Shown here: one piece after another, positions 50,127 to 59,763 of the stretch
Position numbering within the stretch: the first letter of the stretch is position 1
Layout of the letters: every line of letters starts with the position of its first letter
Position numbers and translations under genes: made by a program
Notes under the pieces: generated by a model
What the model was told of the DNA's origin: nothing
The model's input: only the letters and a program-made list of their open reading frames with translations
Databases searched by the model: none
DNA from: an uncultured Erwinia sp.
GTDB lineage: Bacteria; Pseudomonadota; Gammaproteobacteria; Enterobacterales; Enterobacteriaceae
Direction: 5' to 3'
Length of the DNA: 64,000 nucleotides
Assembly: GCA_945290265.1 (NCBI GenBank)
Contig: CALYQW010000001.1
Location: 124,001-188,000 of the forward strand

Positions 50127-51632
50127 ATGAAAACGATTTTCGATAATTATGATATCTGGCTGGTGATTGGCAGCCAGCATCTGTATGGCGCAGAAACCTT
50201 ACGTCAGGTGAACCTGCAGGCGCAGGAGGTGGCTGCCGCGCTGAATGGCGGACAGCGCCTGCCCTGCAATCTGATCCTGAAATCGCTGGCCACCACGCCG
50301 GATGAGATCACTGCGCTGTGTCAGCAGGCAAATTATGATGCGCGCTGCGCCGGCATTGTGGTCTGGCTGCACACCTTCTCGCCCGCCAAAATGTGGATCA
50401 ACGGCTTAACCCGCCTGCATAAACCGCTGCTGCAGCTGCACACTCAGTTTAATGCCACCCTGCCGTGGGACAGCATCGATATGGACTTTATGAACCTGAA
50501 CCAGACCGCCCACGGCGGACGAGAATTCGGCTTTATTGGTGCGCGCATGCGCCAGCATCACAGCGTGATCGCCGGTCACTGCCAGGATGCCACCACCCAA
50601 CAGCGGCTGGCGGGCTGGATCCGTCAGGCTGTCTCGGAGCAGGATACCCGCCAGCTGAAAGTGGCGCGCTTTGGCGACAATATGCGCGAGGTGGCGGTTA
50701 CCGAAGGGGATAAAGTGGCTGCCCAGATGCGCTTTGGTTATGCGGTCAATACCTGGCCGGTAGGCGACCTGGTGCAGGTAGTAAACGCGGTCAGCAGCGG
50801 CGAGATTAACGCGCTGCTGGATGAATATGAGTCCAGCTATCGGCTGACGCCCGCGGTACAGGTGAACGGGGCGAAACGTCAGAACCTGCTGGATGCTGCT
50901 CGCATCGAGCTGGGGATCAAAACCTTTCTGCAACAGGGCGGTTTTCACGCCTTTACTACCACCTTTGAAGATTTACATGGCCTGGCACAGTTACCGGGAC
51001 TGGCGGTTCAGCGCCTGATGCACCAGGGCTACGGCTTTGCCGGTGAGGGTGACTGGAAGACCGCCGCGCTGCTGCGCATGATGAAGGTACTGAGCTTTGG
51101 CCTGCCGGGCGGCACGTCATTTATGGAGGATTACACCTACCACTTTGAGCCGGGTAATGACCTGGTGCTTGGCTCGCATATGCTGGAAGTCTGCCCGACG
51201 ATTGCCACTGACGACAAGCCGATCCTCGACGTTCAGCCGCTGGGCATTGGCGGCAAAGCCGATCCGGCGCGGCTGATCTTCGCAACCCGCCGTGGCCCGG
51301 CGATTAACGCAAGCCTGATCGGTCTGGGCGATCGCTTCCGGCTGCTGGTGAGCTGCGTCAATACCGTCGATGCACCGCAGCCACTGCCGAATCTGCCGGT
51401 CGCCAGCGCCCTGTGGCAGGCCGAGCCGGATCTGCCCACCGCTGCCGAGGCCTGGATCCTGGCCGGAGGCGCGCACCATACCGTCTTCAGCCACGCGCTG
51501 ACGCTGGAAGATATGTTTGCCTTCAGCGAACGCTATGACATTGAGATCGCGGTGATCGATCGGCATACCCGCCTGCCCGCCTTTAAGAATGCACTGCGCT
51601 GGAACGAACTGTATTACGGGATGAAACGCTGA
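50127..51632 (+). CDS. araA: L-arabinose isomerase
   Basis: A 501-aa Mn2+-dependent enzyme (E. coli 500 aa) that converts L-arabinose to L-ribulose. It begins [20 protein letters not shown]. The metal/catalytic region includes [25 protein letters not shown] and GGAHHTVFS. It is second in araBAD. Confidence 0.98.
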   Translation: MKTIFDNYDIWLVIGSQHLYGAETLRQVNLQAQEVAAALNGGQRLPCNLILKSLATTPDEITALCQQANYDARCAGIVVWLHTFSPAKMWINGLTRLHKPLLQLHTQFNATLPWDSIDMDFMNLNQTAHGGREFGFIGARMRQHHSVIAGHCQDATTQQRLAGWIRQAVSEQDTRQLKVARFGDNMREVAVTEGDKVAAQMRFGYAVNTWPVGDLVQVVNAVSSGEINALLDEYESSYRLTPAVQVNGAKRQNLLDAARIELGIKTFLQQGGFHAFTTTFEDLHGLAQLPGLAVQRLMHQGYGFAGEGDWKTAALLRMMKVLSFGLPGGTSFMEDYTYHFEPGNDLVLGSHMLEVCPTIATDDKPILDVQPLGIGGKADPARLIFATRRGPAINASLIGLGDRFRLLVSCVNTVDAPQPLPNLPVASALWQAEPDLPTAAEAWILAGGAHHTVFSHALTLEDMFAFSERYDIEIAVIDRHTRLPAFKNALRWNELYYGMKR

Positions 51633-51666
51633 GAGCGCGGAGCCGCCGGATCCGCAGGAGAAGACG

Positions 51667-52368
51667 ATGCTTGAACAACTGAAACAGCAGGTTTGCGCCG
51701 CTAATCTGGCTCTCCCGCAGCATAGCCTGGTGACGCTGACCTGGGGGAATGTCAGCGCCATTGACCGCCAGCGCGGTCTGCTGGTGATCAAACCCTCCGG
51801 GGTAGAATACAGTGCGATGACGCCCGACGATATGGTGGTGGTCAGCCTGGAAAGCGGTGACGTGGAGGAAGGTGCGGCAAAACCCTCGTCCGATACGCCG
51901 ACCCATCGCTACCTGTACCAGCACTTTCCTGATATCGGCGGCATTGTGCATACCCATTCGCGTTACGCCACCATTTGGGCGCAGGCCGCACGTCCGATCG
52001 CGGCTTTGGGCACCACCCATGCTGACTATTTTTACGGTGCGGTGCCCTGCACGCGCGCACTGACCGCCGGGGAGATCGAACAGGCTTACGAGCGGGAAAC
52101 CGGTAAAGTGATTGTCGACACCTTCCGCCAGTTGGATCTCGATCCGGCCGCCATCCCCGGCGTGCTGGTACATTCTCACGGCCCTTTTACCTGGGGCCGC
52201 GATGCGGCAGATGCCGTGCGCAATGCCATTGTGCTGGAGGAAGTCGCCTGCATGGCAATTTACAGTCATCAGCTCAGAGCATTACTGCCGTCAATCCCGC
52301 AGAGCTTACTCGACAAACATTATTTACGGAAACACGGTGCCAGTGCCTATTACGGCCAGGGTAAATAA
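51667..52368 (+). CDS. araD: L-ribulose-5-phosphate 4-epimerase
   Basis: A 233-aa class II aldolase-fold zinc enzyme producing D-xylulose 5-phosphate for the pentose phosphate pathway. Zinc histidines are in [14 protein letters not shown] and [19 protein letters not shown] near residue 28 binds phosphate. An AGGAG lies just before the ATG. Last gene of araBAD. Confidence 0.97.
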   Translation: MLEQLKQQVCAANLALPQHSLVTLTWGNVSAIDRQRGLLVIKPSGVEYSAMTPDDMVVVSLESGDVEEGAAKPSSDTPTHRYLYQHFPDIGGIVHTHSRYATIWAQAARPIAALGTTHADYFYGAVPCTRALTAGEIEQAYERETGKVIVDTFRQLDLDPAAIPGVLVHSHGPFTWGRDAADAVRNAIVLEEVACMAIYSHQLRALLPSIPQSLLDKHYLRKHGASAYYGQGK

Positions 52369-52380
52369 TTCCGTCTCAGC

Positions 52381-52407
52381 CAGCCAGCGCGAATCCTGCG
52401 CTGGCTG
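52381..52407 (+). terminator. Hairpin after araD
   Basis: CAGCCAGCGC and GCGCTGGCTG form a perfect 10-bp stem with a 7-nt loop (52381-52407). No T run follows; it may end araBAD or protect its 3' end. Confidence 0.55.
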
Positions 52408-52579
52408 CAAAACTGCACACCGCCTTCGCAACTGATGATCCGGTTTACTTCTTTCACAAAAATAAGTTAATTTATTCGGCGCTGACGTTTGACGTCAGGA
52501 AAATAACAATGCGCACTGCGCAGGGAAAAGCCGTTTGAGTGGGATCCACTGTACTGGCTTAAAACACAGGAAAAGTGCT

Positions 52580-53143
52580 ATGAGTTTTAGTTTACCGGGA
52601 ACACGCCTCTATTATCTGTTACACGATAATCTGGAACCTGAACGTTACGAATCAATTGTTGGCCCGGCCGAGGCCTGGCGATATATCACTGATCACTTAG
52701 AGTTCGATGATTTATACCGCGGTTACTATCATATTGATGGCGTGCGCCACCGTCCTTCAAAGAATAATCCTCACCAGCGGGCTGCTTACAGAACTAAAGC
52801 GGAACGTCATCTGCGCAATCTGGTTTATCGCGGTGAAGTGGTATTACTGGGCGATCATACCACTCAGGGAAAATTATTTTATATCAACCGTCATGGCGAA
52901 CTGGTGTGTCATCTGTCGCGCATGTTTGAATTCAGCGGTGAAGAACATATTATCCGTGAGTATCAGCGTTCGGTCCGTCGTCGTAAAGGTCAGAATACCG
53001 ATCCTTTAGCCGTCGAAGTCACGCCTGCCGACAGAGGACGCCCTGCGTTTTCTCCGGTACTGACGGCCAGCAGCCAGGCAACCTCACGCGATCCCTATAC
53101 GGCCCCGGTTAACACCATGAAAACTGGTTATACCAAAAGGTAA
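52580..53143 (+). CDS. Hypothetical protein, 187 aa
   Basis: I do not recognise this family. The product is soluble and basic. It has a Tyr-rich N-terminal half (LYYLLHDNLEPERYES, then YRGYYHIDGVRHRP). Next comes a segment with a likely RNA- or DNA-binding Arg cluster (SVRRRKGQN), and then a Pro/Ser/Thr-rich tail. The start at 52580 has AGGA upstream; an in-frame ATG-less extension to 52535 is rejected. It lies alone between araD and a HAD hydrolase. Confidence 0.55.
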   Translation: MSFSLPGTRLYYLLHDNLEPERYESIVGPAEAWRYITDHLEFDDLYRGYYHIDGVRHRPSKNNPHQRAAYRTKAERHLRNLVYRGEVVLLGDHTTQGKLFYINRHGELVCHLSRMFEFSGEEHIIREYQRSVRRRKGQNTDPLAVEVTPADRGRPAFSPVLTASSQATSRDPYTAPVNTMKTGYTKR

Positions 53144-53255
53144 AATCGCGCTCTGACCAGGCGCTGACACTCACCGTGCCTGTGATATCGTCCTCAGTGC
53201 AGATTTGATATTATCTACACATCAGAAAACTGCTAATGACAGAGTGACGCAAAAA

Positions 53256-53939
53256 ATGAGCATGGATTTACAGATGCATAGCGACAGTAAGGTGCTGTCG
53301 GTATTCGATTTTGATGGCACCCTGACGTTCCACGACAGCTTTATCCCTTTTCTGCGCTTCGCGTTTGGCCGGCGTTTCTTTGCCCGACGCTTGGTGAGAA
53401 TGGCGTTCCCCACCCTGCGCTGTATGCGTAAAAAACTGACCCGTGATGAGTTAAAAGAGGTGCTGATTAAAACCTTTTTAACCGGCGTGGAAGAGAAATG
53501 GCTGCACGCACAGGCACAGGCATTTTGTGACGCCAACTGGACGCGCCTGATGCGCCCTGCCGGACTGCTGGCGGTTGCCGCAGAAGTTAACACCGGTGCC
53601 GAAGTAACCATCTGTTCGGCCTCACCGGCAATAGTACTGGAACCGTTTGCCCAGCGCCTGGGAATTAAGTTGATCGGGACTCAGCTGGAGGTTGCCGACG
53701 GTATGCTTACCGGTCGCATCACCGGACATAACTGCCGCTGCGGACAGAAGGTCGCACGCCTGAAAGCGATTTATGGCCCACTGACGCATTATCACCTCAG
53801 GGCCTGGGGCGATACGCGCGGTGACTATGAGCTGCTGGCTGCGGCACAAACGCCACACTGGCGACACTTCCATTCGGGGTGGTCTAAAAAGCGCCGCTCC
53901 CCGCTGGAAAAGTTACAGCTGTCATCACCAGGACGCTGA
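53256..53939 (+). CDS. HAD-IB family phosphatase
   Basis: A 228-aa hydrolase of the phosphoserine-phosphatase-like HAD-IB group. The catalytic DFDGTLT is at Asp18-Asp20, TICSASP is motif II, and WGDTRGDYELL is motif IV. A basic helix (RRFFARRLVRMAF) follows motif I, as in PGP-phosphatase-like members. The start at 53256 (MSMDLQMHS) is by position; 53205 is an alternative. The substrate is unknown. It is convergent with the TerD-like gene. Confidence 0.7.
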   Translation: MSMDLQMHSDSKVLSVFDFDGTLTFHDSFIPFLRFAFGRRFFARRLVRMAFPTLRCMRKKLTRDELKEVLIKTFLTGVEEKWLHAQAQAFCDANWTRLMRPAGLLAVAAEVNTGAEVTICSASPAIVLEPFAQRLGIKLIGTQLEVADGMLTGRITGHNCRCGQKVARLKAIYGPLTHYHLRAWGDTRGDYELLAAAQTPHWRHFHSGWSKKRRSPLEKLQLSSPGR

Positions 53940-53944
53940 CGGCA

Positions 53945-53966
53945 GGCAGCGGCACTCTCCGCTGCC
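53945..53966. terminator. Hairpin between the HAD gene and the TerD-like gene
   Basis: GGCAGCGG and CCGCTGCC with loop CACTCT (53945-53966). No T tract. Confidence 0.4.
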
Positions 53967-53990
53967 ATCGAGGTCAGGTACATATCCAGG

Positions 53991-54446
53991 TTAACCTAAA
54001 GCAAATAATTTCCAGCCATCATCCTCACGACAGATATCAATTATCATCATGGCCTTATCTTCAGGGCTCTTTACCAGCGGGGCCCAGGAAGCGATGCCAT
54101 CCACGATCACTTTCAGACGGCTTAACTGACTGAGGGTATTACCATGGTCACCACTGATCGCCAGACTGAAAGCTATTTTGTGCACATCGGCGGGGATTTT
54201 ATCCAGCGCCAGCTTAACCATACTGCCCTGGCCGAGCGGTTTTAACAGCACGTTACGACTGGGGGTCGCGGGGCAATGGTTTGAAATATAGTCACTGTTG
54301 CGGCTGATACTCCCCCCGGCATTGATCAAACAAATATTGACCTTGACCTCATCCATAAACGTGGGGGGGAAATTGTGATGGATACCAAGCGTCACTCTGG
54401 TGGTTTTTAATAACAGACTCTCACCGGGTTGCAGTTTCAAACGCAT
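53991..54446 (-). CDS. Degenerate TerD-like protein
   Basis: A 151-aa protein resembling the TerD fold in its second half (VKLALDKIPADVHKIAFSLA, then MMIIDICREDDGWKLFALG). It lacks the acidic [13 protein letters not shown] loop that binds calcium in TerD, TerE and TerZ; the equivalent stretch reads NHCPATPSRN. A strong GGAGG precedes the start. A terminator separates it from terE, so it may be transcribed on its own. TerF is not found here. Whether it is functional is unclear. Confidence 0.6.
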   Translation of the reverse strand: MRLKLQPGESLLLKTTRVTLGIHHNFPPTFMDEVKVNICLINAGGSISRNSDYISNHCPATPSRNVLLKPLGQGSMVKLALDKIPADVHKIAFSLAISGDHGNTLSQLSRLKVIVDGIASWAPLVKSPEDKAMMIIDICREDDGWKLFALG

Positions 54447-54569
54447 AACCTCCTGTTAAACACGCTAATTCACTGAAAATAAATGCTGAATACGGTTAGT
54501 TTATTGACTGCCCGCCCCCACTGCAATCCCAAATACTGCTGCCTTGAGCTGGCCTTTAAAAAAAACACC

Positions 54570-54594
54570 AAAAAAACCCCCGGCTATGCCGGGG
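54570..54594 (-). terminator. Rho-independent terminator of terE
   Basis: On the minus strand CCCCGGC (54594-54588) pairs with GCCGGGG (54584-54578), loop ATA, then a run of T residues at 54576-54571 and a second T run. Confidence 0.9.
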
Positions 54595-54618
54595 TCCACT
54601 CACGCGCAAGCGTTACAA

Positions 54619-55194
54619 TCAAACATTCACACCATGCTGCGCTGCCAGCGCCGCCAGACCACCGGCAAAACCCTGACCTACTGCTTTAAACTTCCAGTCA
54701 CCGTTATGGCGATACAACTCACCAAAAATCATCGCAGTTTCAGCAGACGCATCTTCCGACAGGTCAAAACGGGCAATCTCATTGCCATTGTCGTTATTAA
54801 AAATGCGCATATAACTGTTACTGACCATACCAAAGTTCTGCTTACGCTCTTCGGCATCATAAATCGTCACTGCAAATACCAGCTTGCTGACCGCAGCCGG
54901 CACCGCCGCCAGGGTGATTTTAACCTGCTCATCATCACCATCGCCTTCACCGGTGCGGTTGTCACCCTGATGCTGCACAGAACCACAACCGCTTTCTTTG
55001 TTGTTGAAGAAGATAAAGCTGGTGTCATTCAGCACTTTGCCATCTTCGCCGACCATAAACACCGAGGCGTCGAGGTCAAAGTCCTGACCGTCAGTAACGC
55101 GTGCATCCCAACCCAGGCCGACCATCGCCACGCTCATGGTGGGTGCTTCTTTGGTCAGTGATACGTTACCGCCTTTTACCAGAGAAACTGCCAT
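54619..55194 (-). CDS. terE: Tellurite resistance/stress protein TerE
   Basis: A 191-aa calcium-binding TerD-family protein. It starts [19 protein letters not shown] and carries [19 protein letters not shown] and the acidic loop [14 protein letters not shown]. Close to E. coli TerE along its length. It is the last gene of terZABCDE before a strong terminator. Confidence 0.95.
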   Translation of the reverse strand: MAVSLVKGGNVSLTKEAPTMSVAMVGLGWDARVTDGQDFDLDASVFMVGEDGKVLNDTSFIFFNNKESGCGSVQHQGDNRTGEGDGDDEQVKITLAAVPAAVSKLVFAVTIYDAEERKQNFGMVSNSYMRIFNNDNGNEIARFDLSEDASAETAMIFGELYRHNGDWKFKAVGQGFAGGLAALAAQHGVNV

Positions 55195-55299
55195 TGACTG
55201 ACTCCTGATTATTCTTTGTCAGCGCGCAGAGGATGGCCTGCTGCGCGCGATAATGATTGGCTTCCGGCGCTGGCCGGAATGGATTGCAGCCTGAAAGGA

Positions 55300-55878
55300 T
55301 CAGGACGCGTTAATACCATACTGCGCACAAACAGACGCCAGACCACCGGCATAGCCCTGACCCACCGCACGGAATTTCCACTCACCCGCGTTGCGGTACA
55401 GTTCACCGAACAGCATCGCGGTTTCGGTAGACGCATCTTCAGTCAGATCGTAACGGGCCACTTCAGACTGGTTATCATCGTTGACCAGCCGGATAAAGGC
55501 ACCGGATACCTGACCAAAGCTCTGACGGCGCGCCTGCGCATCATGGATAGTGACCACAAAGACGATTTTGTCGACATCGGCCGGAATGGTATCCAGTTTG
55601 ATTTTCAGTGATTCATCATCACCGTCGCCTTCACCGGTACGGTTATCACCCGTATGGGTTACCGAACCGTCCGCAGAGCGTAGGTTGTTATAGAAGATAA
55701 AGTCAGAATCGCTGCGCACTTTACCGCTGGCGGCCAGCAGAAACGCCGAAGCATCGAGGTCAAAATCCTGACCGTCAGTGGAACGCGCATCCCAGCCAAG
55801 GCCAACAAGGACGTTCTTCATGGTGGGGGCCGCTTTGCTCAGCGAAACGTTACCGCCTTTAGAAAGAGAAACGCTCAT
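55300..55878 (-). CDS. terD: Tellurite resistance/stress protein TerD
   Basis: A 192-aa paralogue of TerE with the same calcium-binding blocks ([12 protein letters not shown] and [14 protein letters not shown]). It is preceded by a strong GGAGG site. The terD-terE gap of 105 bp has an inverted repeat (GCGCGCAG and CTGCGCGC) that may control relative expression. Confidence 0.95.
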   Translation of the reverse strand: MSVSLSKGGNVSLSKAAPTMKNVLVGLGWDARSTDGQDFDLDASAFLLAASGKVRSDSDFIFYNNLRSADGSVTHTGDNRTGEGDGDDESLKIKLDTIPADVDKIVFVVTIHDAQARRQSFGQVSGAFIRLVNDDNQSEVARYDLTEDASTETAMLFGELYRNAGEWKFRAVGQGYAGGLASVCAQYGINAS

Positions 55879-55949
55879 TGTATTACCTCCTGATTGTAGT
55901 TTTTCCGGTTCATTATTGCTGCCTGCCGGTACAGGCAGGCAGTCGCAGA

Positions 55950-56987
55950 TTAATGTTCAGCTTTTTCTTCGTTCTTGCCAGGGAAAATCACACTCACGAT
56001 AATCCCCACCGCCAGCACGCCCAGTACCACAAACAGGCTGGTCGTAGCGGAAATATTGTAACCATGATGCCAGATATGGTCGGTGGCATTCAGGCCGAGT
56101 TTGGCGGCAATAAAGAACAGCAGCACGATCACCGCCTTCTCCAGATGCACCAGGTACTGTTTTAACGCTTCCAGCACAAAGTAGAGCGTGCGCAGACCGA
56201 GGATGGCGAACATCATGGCACTGTATACAATCAGCGGCTCGCGGCTGACGGCGATAATCGCCGGCACCGAGTCAAAGGCAAACATCACGTCCGACAGCTC
56301 GACCACCGCCACACACAGCAGCAGCGGGGTAGCATAGCGCATCGCTTTCGCCCCACGGCCAACGGTAACGTCTTTGTTTTCCGGTTTTTTCAGCTCTTCA
56401 TCCACTTCCGACTGACTGAGGAAGAAGGCGTTGCCGCGCAGTTTTGGCCAGATGGGGAACAGGCGTTTCACCATCCGGTAAGCCAGATGCTGCGAGTAGT
56501 CTTCAATCTCATCGCTGTCATCACCGCTTTTCAGCATCATCACCGCCGTCCAGGCGACAATCAGGGCAAAGACAATCTCTACATACGGCCCCAGGCTGAG
56601 CAGTCCGGTACCAATCGCCACGAAAATTCCGCGGAAGACAATGGCACCAATAATCCCCCAGTAAAGTACCCGGTGGCGATAGCGATCGGGCACCGCAAAC
56701 CAGGAGAAAATCGCCATCATGACAAACAGGTTGTCCACTGACAGCACTTTCTCCAGCGCGTAACCGGTGACAAACAGGCTGGCCACTTCAGCGCCGTGGT
56801 GAATATACAGGAAGCCGGCAAAGCCCATCGCCACCAGCACCCAAAACACTGACCAGAGTGCGGCGCTTTTCAGCGTCACCGGCTTGTCGCCACGGTGCAT
56901 AAACAGGTCAATAACGATCGCACCAATCGACAGCACGATAAAGACGATAACGGTTTCCGTGGGAAAGCCGATATGTGTAGAGTTCAT
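55950..56987 (-). CDS. terC: Tellurite resistance membrane protein TerC
   Basis: A 345-aa integral inner-membrane protein with about nine TM segments. The conserved acidic membrane residues lie in [13 protein letters not shown] and [13 protein letters not shown], features of the TerC/Alx family linked to metal-ion transport. In Ter systems it is thought to anchor the TerB-TerD proteins at the membrane. Confidence 0.95.
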   Translation of the reverse strand: MNSTHIGFPTETVIVFIVLSIGAIVIDLFMHRGDKPVTLKSAALWSVFWVLVAMGFAGFLYIHHGAEVASLFVTGYALEKVLSVDNLFVMMAIFSWFAVPDRYRHRVLYWGIIGAIVFRGIFVAIGTGLLSLGPYVEIVFALIVAWTAVMMLKSGDDSDEIEDYSQHLAYRMVKRLFPIWPKLRGNAFFLSQSEVDEELKKPENKDVTVGRGAKAMRYATPLLLCVAVVELSDVMFAFDSVPAIIAVSREPLIVYSAMMFAILGLRTLYFVLEALKQYLVHLEKAVIVLLFFIAAKLGLNATDHIWHHGYNISATTSLFVVLGVLAVGIIVSVIFPGKNEEKAEH

Positions 56988-57011
56988 AGTTAACCCTTAG
57001 CAATAACGCTA

Positions 57012-57467
57012 TTAAAGACCGAATTCGGCCGGTTCAAGGCCAAGTGCAACCGCGATTTCCCGTACCGCTTTCTGTTCGTCCTGATCGAAATTGCCATCAC
57101 TTTTACCCACTGCAATACCCACGCGGATCGCCAACTGCGCGGCTTCCGGCTGATCTTTCAGCGCCAGGATATATTTCATAGTTTCACCCTTCCCGATTTC
57201 CATATCGAAATCGAAGCCGGTGACCAGCTTGTTGAAGAATTCAATGATTTCGGTGGTATCAAACCCCTTCAGCTCTTCGGAAGAACGCAGAAAGCCGATC
57301 ATTTTCTGCTTTTCTTCCGCGCTGACGCCATCACTGGCCATGGCGATACGTGCGCATACCGCTACCGTGCCCTGCATAAACTTCTTATTTTTAAAACGCC
57401 CAACCTGGCGGGTTAGCTCTTCCCGGCTGGTGTTGAATGCCCCTTTGACCTTATCGAAAAAACTCAT
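57012..57467 (-). CDS. terB: Tellurite resistance protein TerB
   Basis: A 151-aa helical protein with acidic clusters that bind metal. It begins MSFFDKVKGAFNTSREELTR and contains ASDGVSAEEKQKMIGFLRSS and KSDGNFDQDEQKAVREIAVA, the paired EF-hand-like helices of the family. It sits between terA and terC. Confidence 0.94.
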   Translation of the reverse strand: MSFFDKVKGAFNTSREELTRQVGRFKNKKFMQGTVAVCARIAMASDGVSAEEKQKMIGFLRSSEELKGFDTTEIIEFFNKLVTGFDFDMEIGKGETMKYILALKDQPEAAQLAIRVGIAVGKSDGNFDQDEQKAVREIAVALGLEPAEFGL

Positions 57468-57487
57468 TCTTCTTCCTCTTTTCGTGA

Positions 57488-58627
57488 TTATTTGGAACCT
57501 GATTTCCAGCGAAACCCCCAGCCAAATGCCTGATCCATATCGGCATGGCCCTTAAAAAATTGGTTGATACGTTCAACCCTGATACTGCCATCATTGTTCA
57601 CCAGTCGGGCGATGGCGCACATATTGCGCCGGTTTTGCCCTGCGGTCAGACGGGTTTCAATCGGTGGCTGATCCGGCATATGAATAATAACCACGCCATC
57701 AGTTTTATCCCAGCTGGCCACGCCGTCATAAATAAAGGCAAAAATCATCACTTCGCGGATTTTGTTCCAGCGCTGACCGTTGATATGCAACCACTCACCG
57801 TTACTAATATCTCCGGTACGGTCATCGCCCTGCAGCTGTACATAAGGCTGGTCGTACATTGAACCAAAGCTGTTACCCAGCGCCTGAATCACCAATTTGT
57901 GGCCATCGGCCAACTCGACAAAGGCTCCCAGATCGAGGTCAACACCCTTGTTGCCGCCAAAAATCGCGCGCAATCCGCCAGCCCCCGCCGTGGCACGGTG
58001 CCAGTTAAGGTTAATGCGAATTTCACCAAAGCTGTCACGTTTGGTCAGGCTGATGGCGGGTTTCTCTTTGGTCAGCGAGACTTTGCTTAAACTGACTTTC
58101 GCCGCCGGGACGGGTGCCGGAGCAGGAGCATCAGCCGCAATATCAACGCCAAAATGCTCCGCCAGCGGCTGCAGACCGCCGTTAAATCCCTGAGCAATAA
58201 AGCGGAACTTCCACTGGTCATTGCGCCGGTACAGCTCACCCAGGATCAGCGCCGCTTCCTGACGTCCGGCCAGTTCAACCGGACCTTTAAGCAGCACTTC
58301 ACCGTTCTGTTCCAGCTGAATCACCAGATGCTGCAGCCCGGCGACGGTTTTCCCGCCATCACAGGTTACGGTAAACGCCACTTTTTGCACGCCAGCCGCC
58401 AGCCGGGCAAGTTCAACCTGAAACAGGATGTTATTCCCTTCGTTTTTCAGGCTGATGGTGCGATCGTCATTTTCCGGCTGACCATAAAACACCATATCGG
58501 CATCGCCGTTCACTTTACCGCTGGCATACAGGCGAAACGCCGAGGCATCGGCCGCCGCACCGGACAGTACACGCAGGGTTAACTGCCCTGCAGGCACTGC
58601 GGCATTACTTCCGGGAGTCATTATCAT
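57488..58627 (-). CDS. terA: Tellurite resistance protein TerA
   Basis: A 379-aa protein with two TerD-like beta-sandwich domains joined by an Ala/Pro-rich linker near residue 170 (APAPVPAAK). Its start ATGA overlaps the terZ stop, implying translational coupling. The second domain carries KGVDLDLGAFVELADGHKL and GDDRTGDISNGE. Confidence 0.93.
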   Translation of the reverse strand: MIMTPGSNAAVPAGQLTLRVLSGAAADASAFRLYASGKVNGDADMVFYGQPENDDRTISLKNEGNNILFQVELARLAAGVQKVAFTVTCDGGKTVAGLQHLVIQLEQNGEVLLKGPVELAGRQEAALILGELYRRNDQWKFRFIAQGFNGGLQPLAEHFGVDIAADAPAPAPVPAAKVSLSKVSLTKEKPAISLTKRDSFGEIRINLNWHRATAGAGGLRAIFGGNKGVDLDLGAFVELADGHKLVIQALGNSFGSMYDQPYVQLQGDDRTGDISNGEWLHINGQRWNKIREVMIFAFIYDGVASWDKTDGVVIIHMPDQPPIETRLTAGQNRRNMCAIARLVNNDGSIRVERINQFFKGHADMDQAFGWGFRWKSGSK

Positions 58628-59208
58628 CGCTGCACCACTATACGCACAATATCGTCAAACATGGCATCAATGGTCTTGCCTTCGCAGGCAGAGCCATGCG
58701 CGGTAAAGTCCCACTGACCGCCGTTGCGTCGCAGCGAGGCAATCACCACCCCGGTATGGCGCCCCTGCTCGTTCAGCTGATAGCGGGCCAGTTCTTTGCC
58801 GTTTTGATCCACCACGCGGCAGAAGGCATTCTCAACATCATGGAAGGTCTGTCCGCGGAAACTGTTCACGGTAAACGCCAGATATTCAACATCGTTACGC
58901 AGCTTTGTCAGATCAACGTTGATCACCTCATCATCACCCTCGCCTTCACCGGTCAGGTTATCACCGCTGTGAATGACCGCTTTACAGCGTGAATGCAGCG
59001 CGCGGAACCAGACGGTATCCAGACGCTCTCCCGCACTGTTGAGCAAAATACAGCTGGCATCCAGGTCAATGGATTCCTCAGCGCCAAAAAGTTTCGCCAT
59101 AAACCCCTTCTTTTTAATCGGGTCCCAGCCTAAACCGAAATGCAGTTTATTAAGCGCTGTAGATTGTTTACTGAGTGATACCGTCTGATTTTTGCTTAAT
59201 GAAACCAT
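58624..59208 (-). CDS. terZ: Tellurite resistance protein TerZ
   Basis: A 194-aa TerD-family protein, the first gene of the terZABCDE operon. SIDLDASCILLN and the acidic loop GDNLTGEGEGDDEV mark it. GAGGG precedes the ATG. Its promoter must lie in the divergent region to the right. Confidence 0.94.
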   Translation of the reverse strand: MVSLSKNQTVSLSKQSTALNKLHFGLGWDPIKKKGFMAKLFGAEESIDLDASCILLNSAGERLDTVWFRALHSRCKAVIHSGDNLTGEGEGDDEVINVDLTKLRNDVEYLAFTVNSFRGQTFHDVENAFCRVVDQNGKELARYQLNEQGRHTGVVIASLRRNGGQWDFTAHGSACEGKTIDAMFDDIVRIVVQR

Positions 59209-59528
59209 GTCTTAATTCCCTCAAACAGACATTAAAAAGGCGCTAATTTTTTAGGGTATATCGAATAGTGAAAAATCATATCATGATGCTACTTGTGAAC
59301 AAGCACAAATTTAAATCAAATTACGAAAAATAAATTAACCACTTGAATAACAAAGAATACAAATAGAATCTCTTTTGAAAAATTCACCGCTCAATGACAA
59401 TTCCTTACATTATAATTCATAAACTTACCTTAAATAGTCAATCATATTATGATTTTCATCATTGGTATAAAAAATACTCACTCCATACATAGTAAGCTGA
59501 TGAAAACCTGGCAGGTAAATAATAAAAA
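59209..59528. promoter_or_regulatory. Divergent promoter region of ter operon and PRTase operon
   Basis: 320 AT-rich bp with no gene. Two related 15-bp palindromic sites, AATCATATCATGATG (59274-59288) and AATCATATTATGATT (59440-59454), flank it. A candidate terZ promoter on the minus strand has TTGTTC (59302-59297) and TATGAT (59280-59275) spaced by 16 bp, overlapping the first site. For the right-hand operon a TATAAA near 59466 is possible but weak. Confidence 0.6.
59275..59302 (-). promoter_or_regulatory. Candidate terZ promoter
   Basis: TTGTTC and TATGAT spaced by 16 bp, reading toward terZ. The -10 overlaps the palindrome at 59274-59288, so a regulator bound there would block it (inference). 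Confidence 0.4.
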
Positions 59529-59756
59529 ATGAACCTTAAATTGTGGATTATGGAAGGCAAACCGCGCCAGAGAAATATTATCAGGCGCACTCGTTCTGCT
59601 GTTGATGATTATCCACAACAGTTGCAGGTTTATGCCTCTCACCGTGATGAGCGTATGAAATACTTTCTCGCATTAACTGAGCCAGCATATAAATCACAGC
59701 GCTACGTATTTATTCCGCGCCCCTGGTTCACTGAACCAACTAACCGCATTGCATAA
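59529..59756 (+). CDS. Small protein (75 aa) leading the Ter-linked operon
   Basis: I do not recognise a family. It reads MNLKLWIMEGKPRQRNIIRR and then VYASHRDERMKYFLALTEPA, soluble and basic, with an aromatic end (YVFIPRPWFTEP). The stop is 7 bp before the ATG of the PRTase gene, fitting an operon leader gene. The ribosome site is weak (AGG 14 nt upstream), so expression is uncertain. It could be a true small protein or a leader frame. Confidence 0.5.
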   Translation: MNLKLWIMEGKPRQRNIIRRTRSAVDDYPQQLQVYASHRDERMKYFLALTEPAYKSQRYVFIPRPWFTEPTNRIA

Positions 59757-59763
59757 GGCTGAA

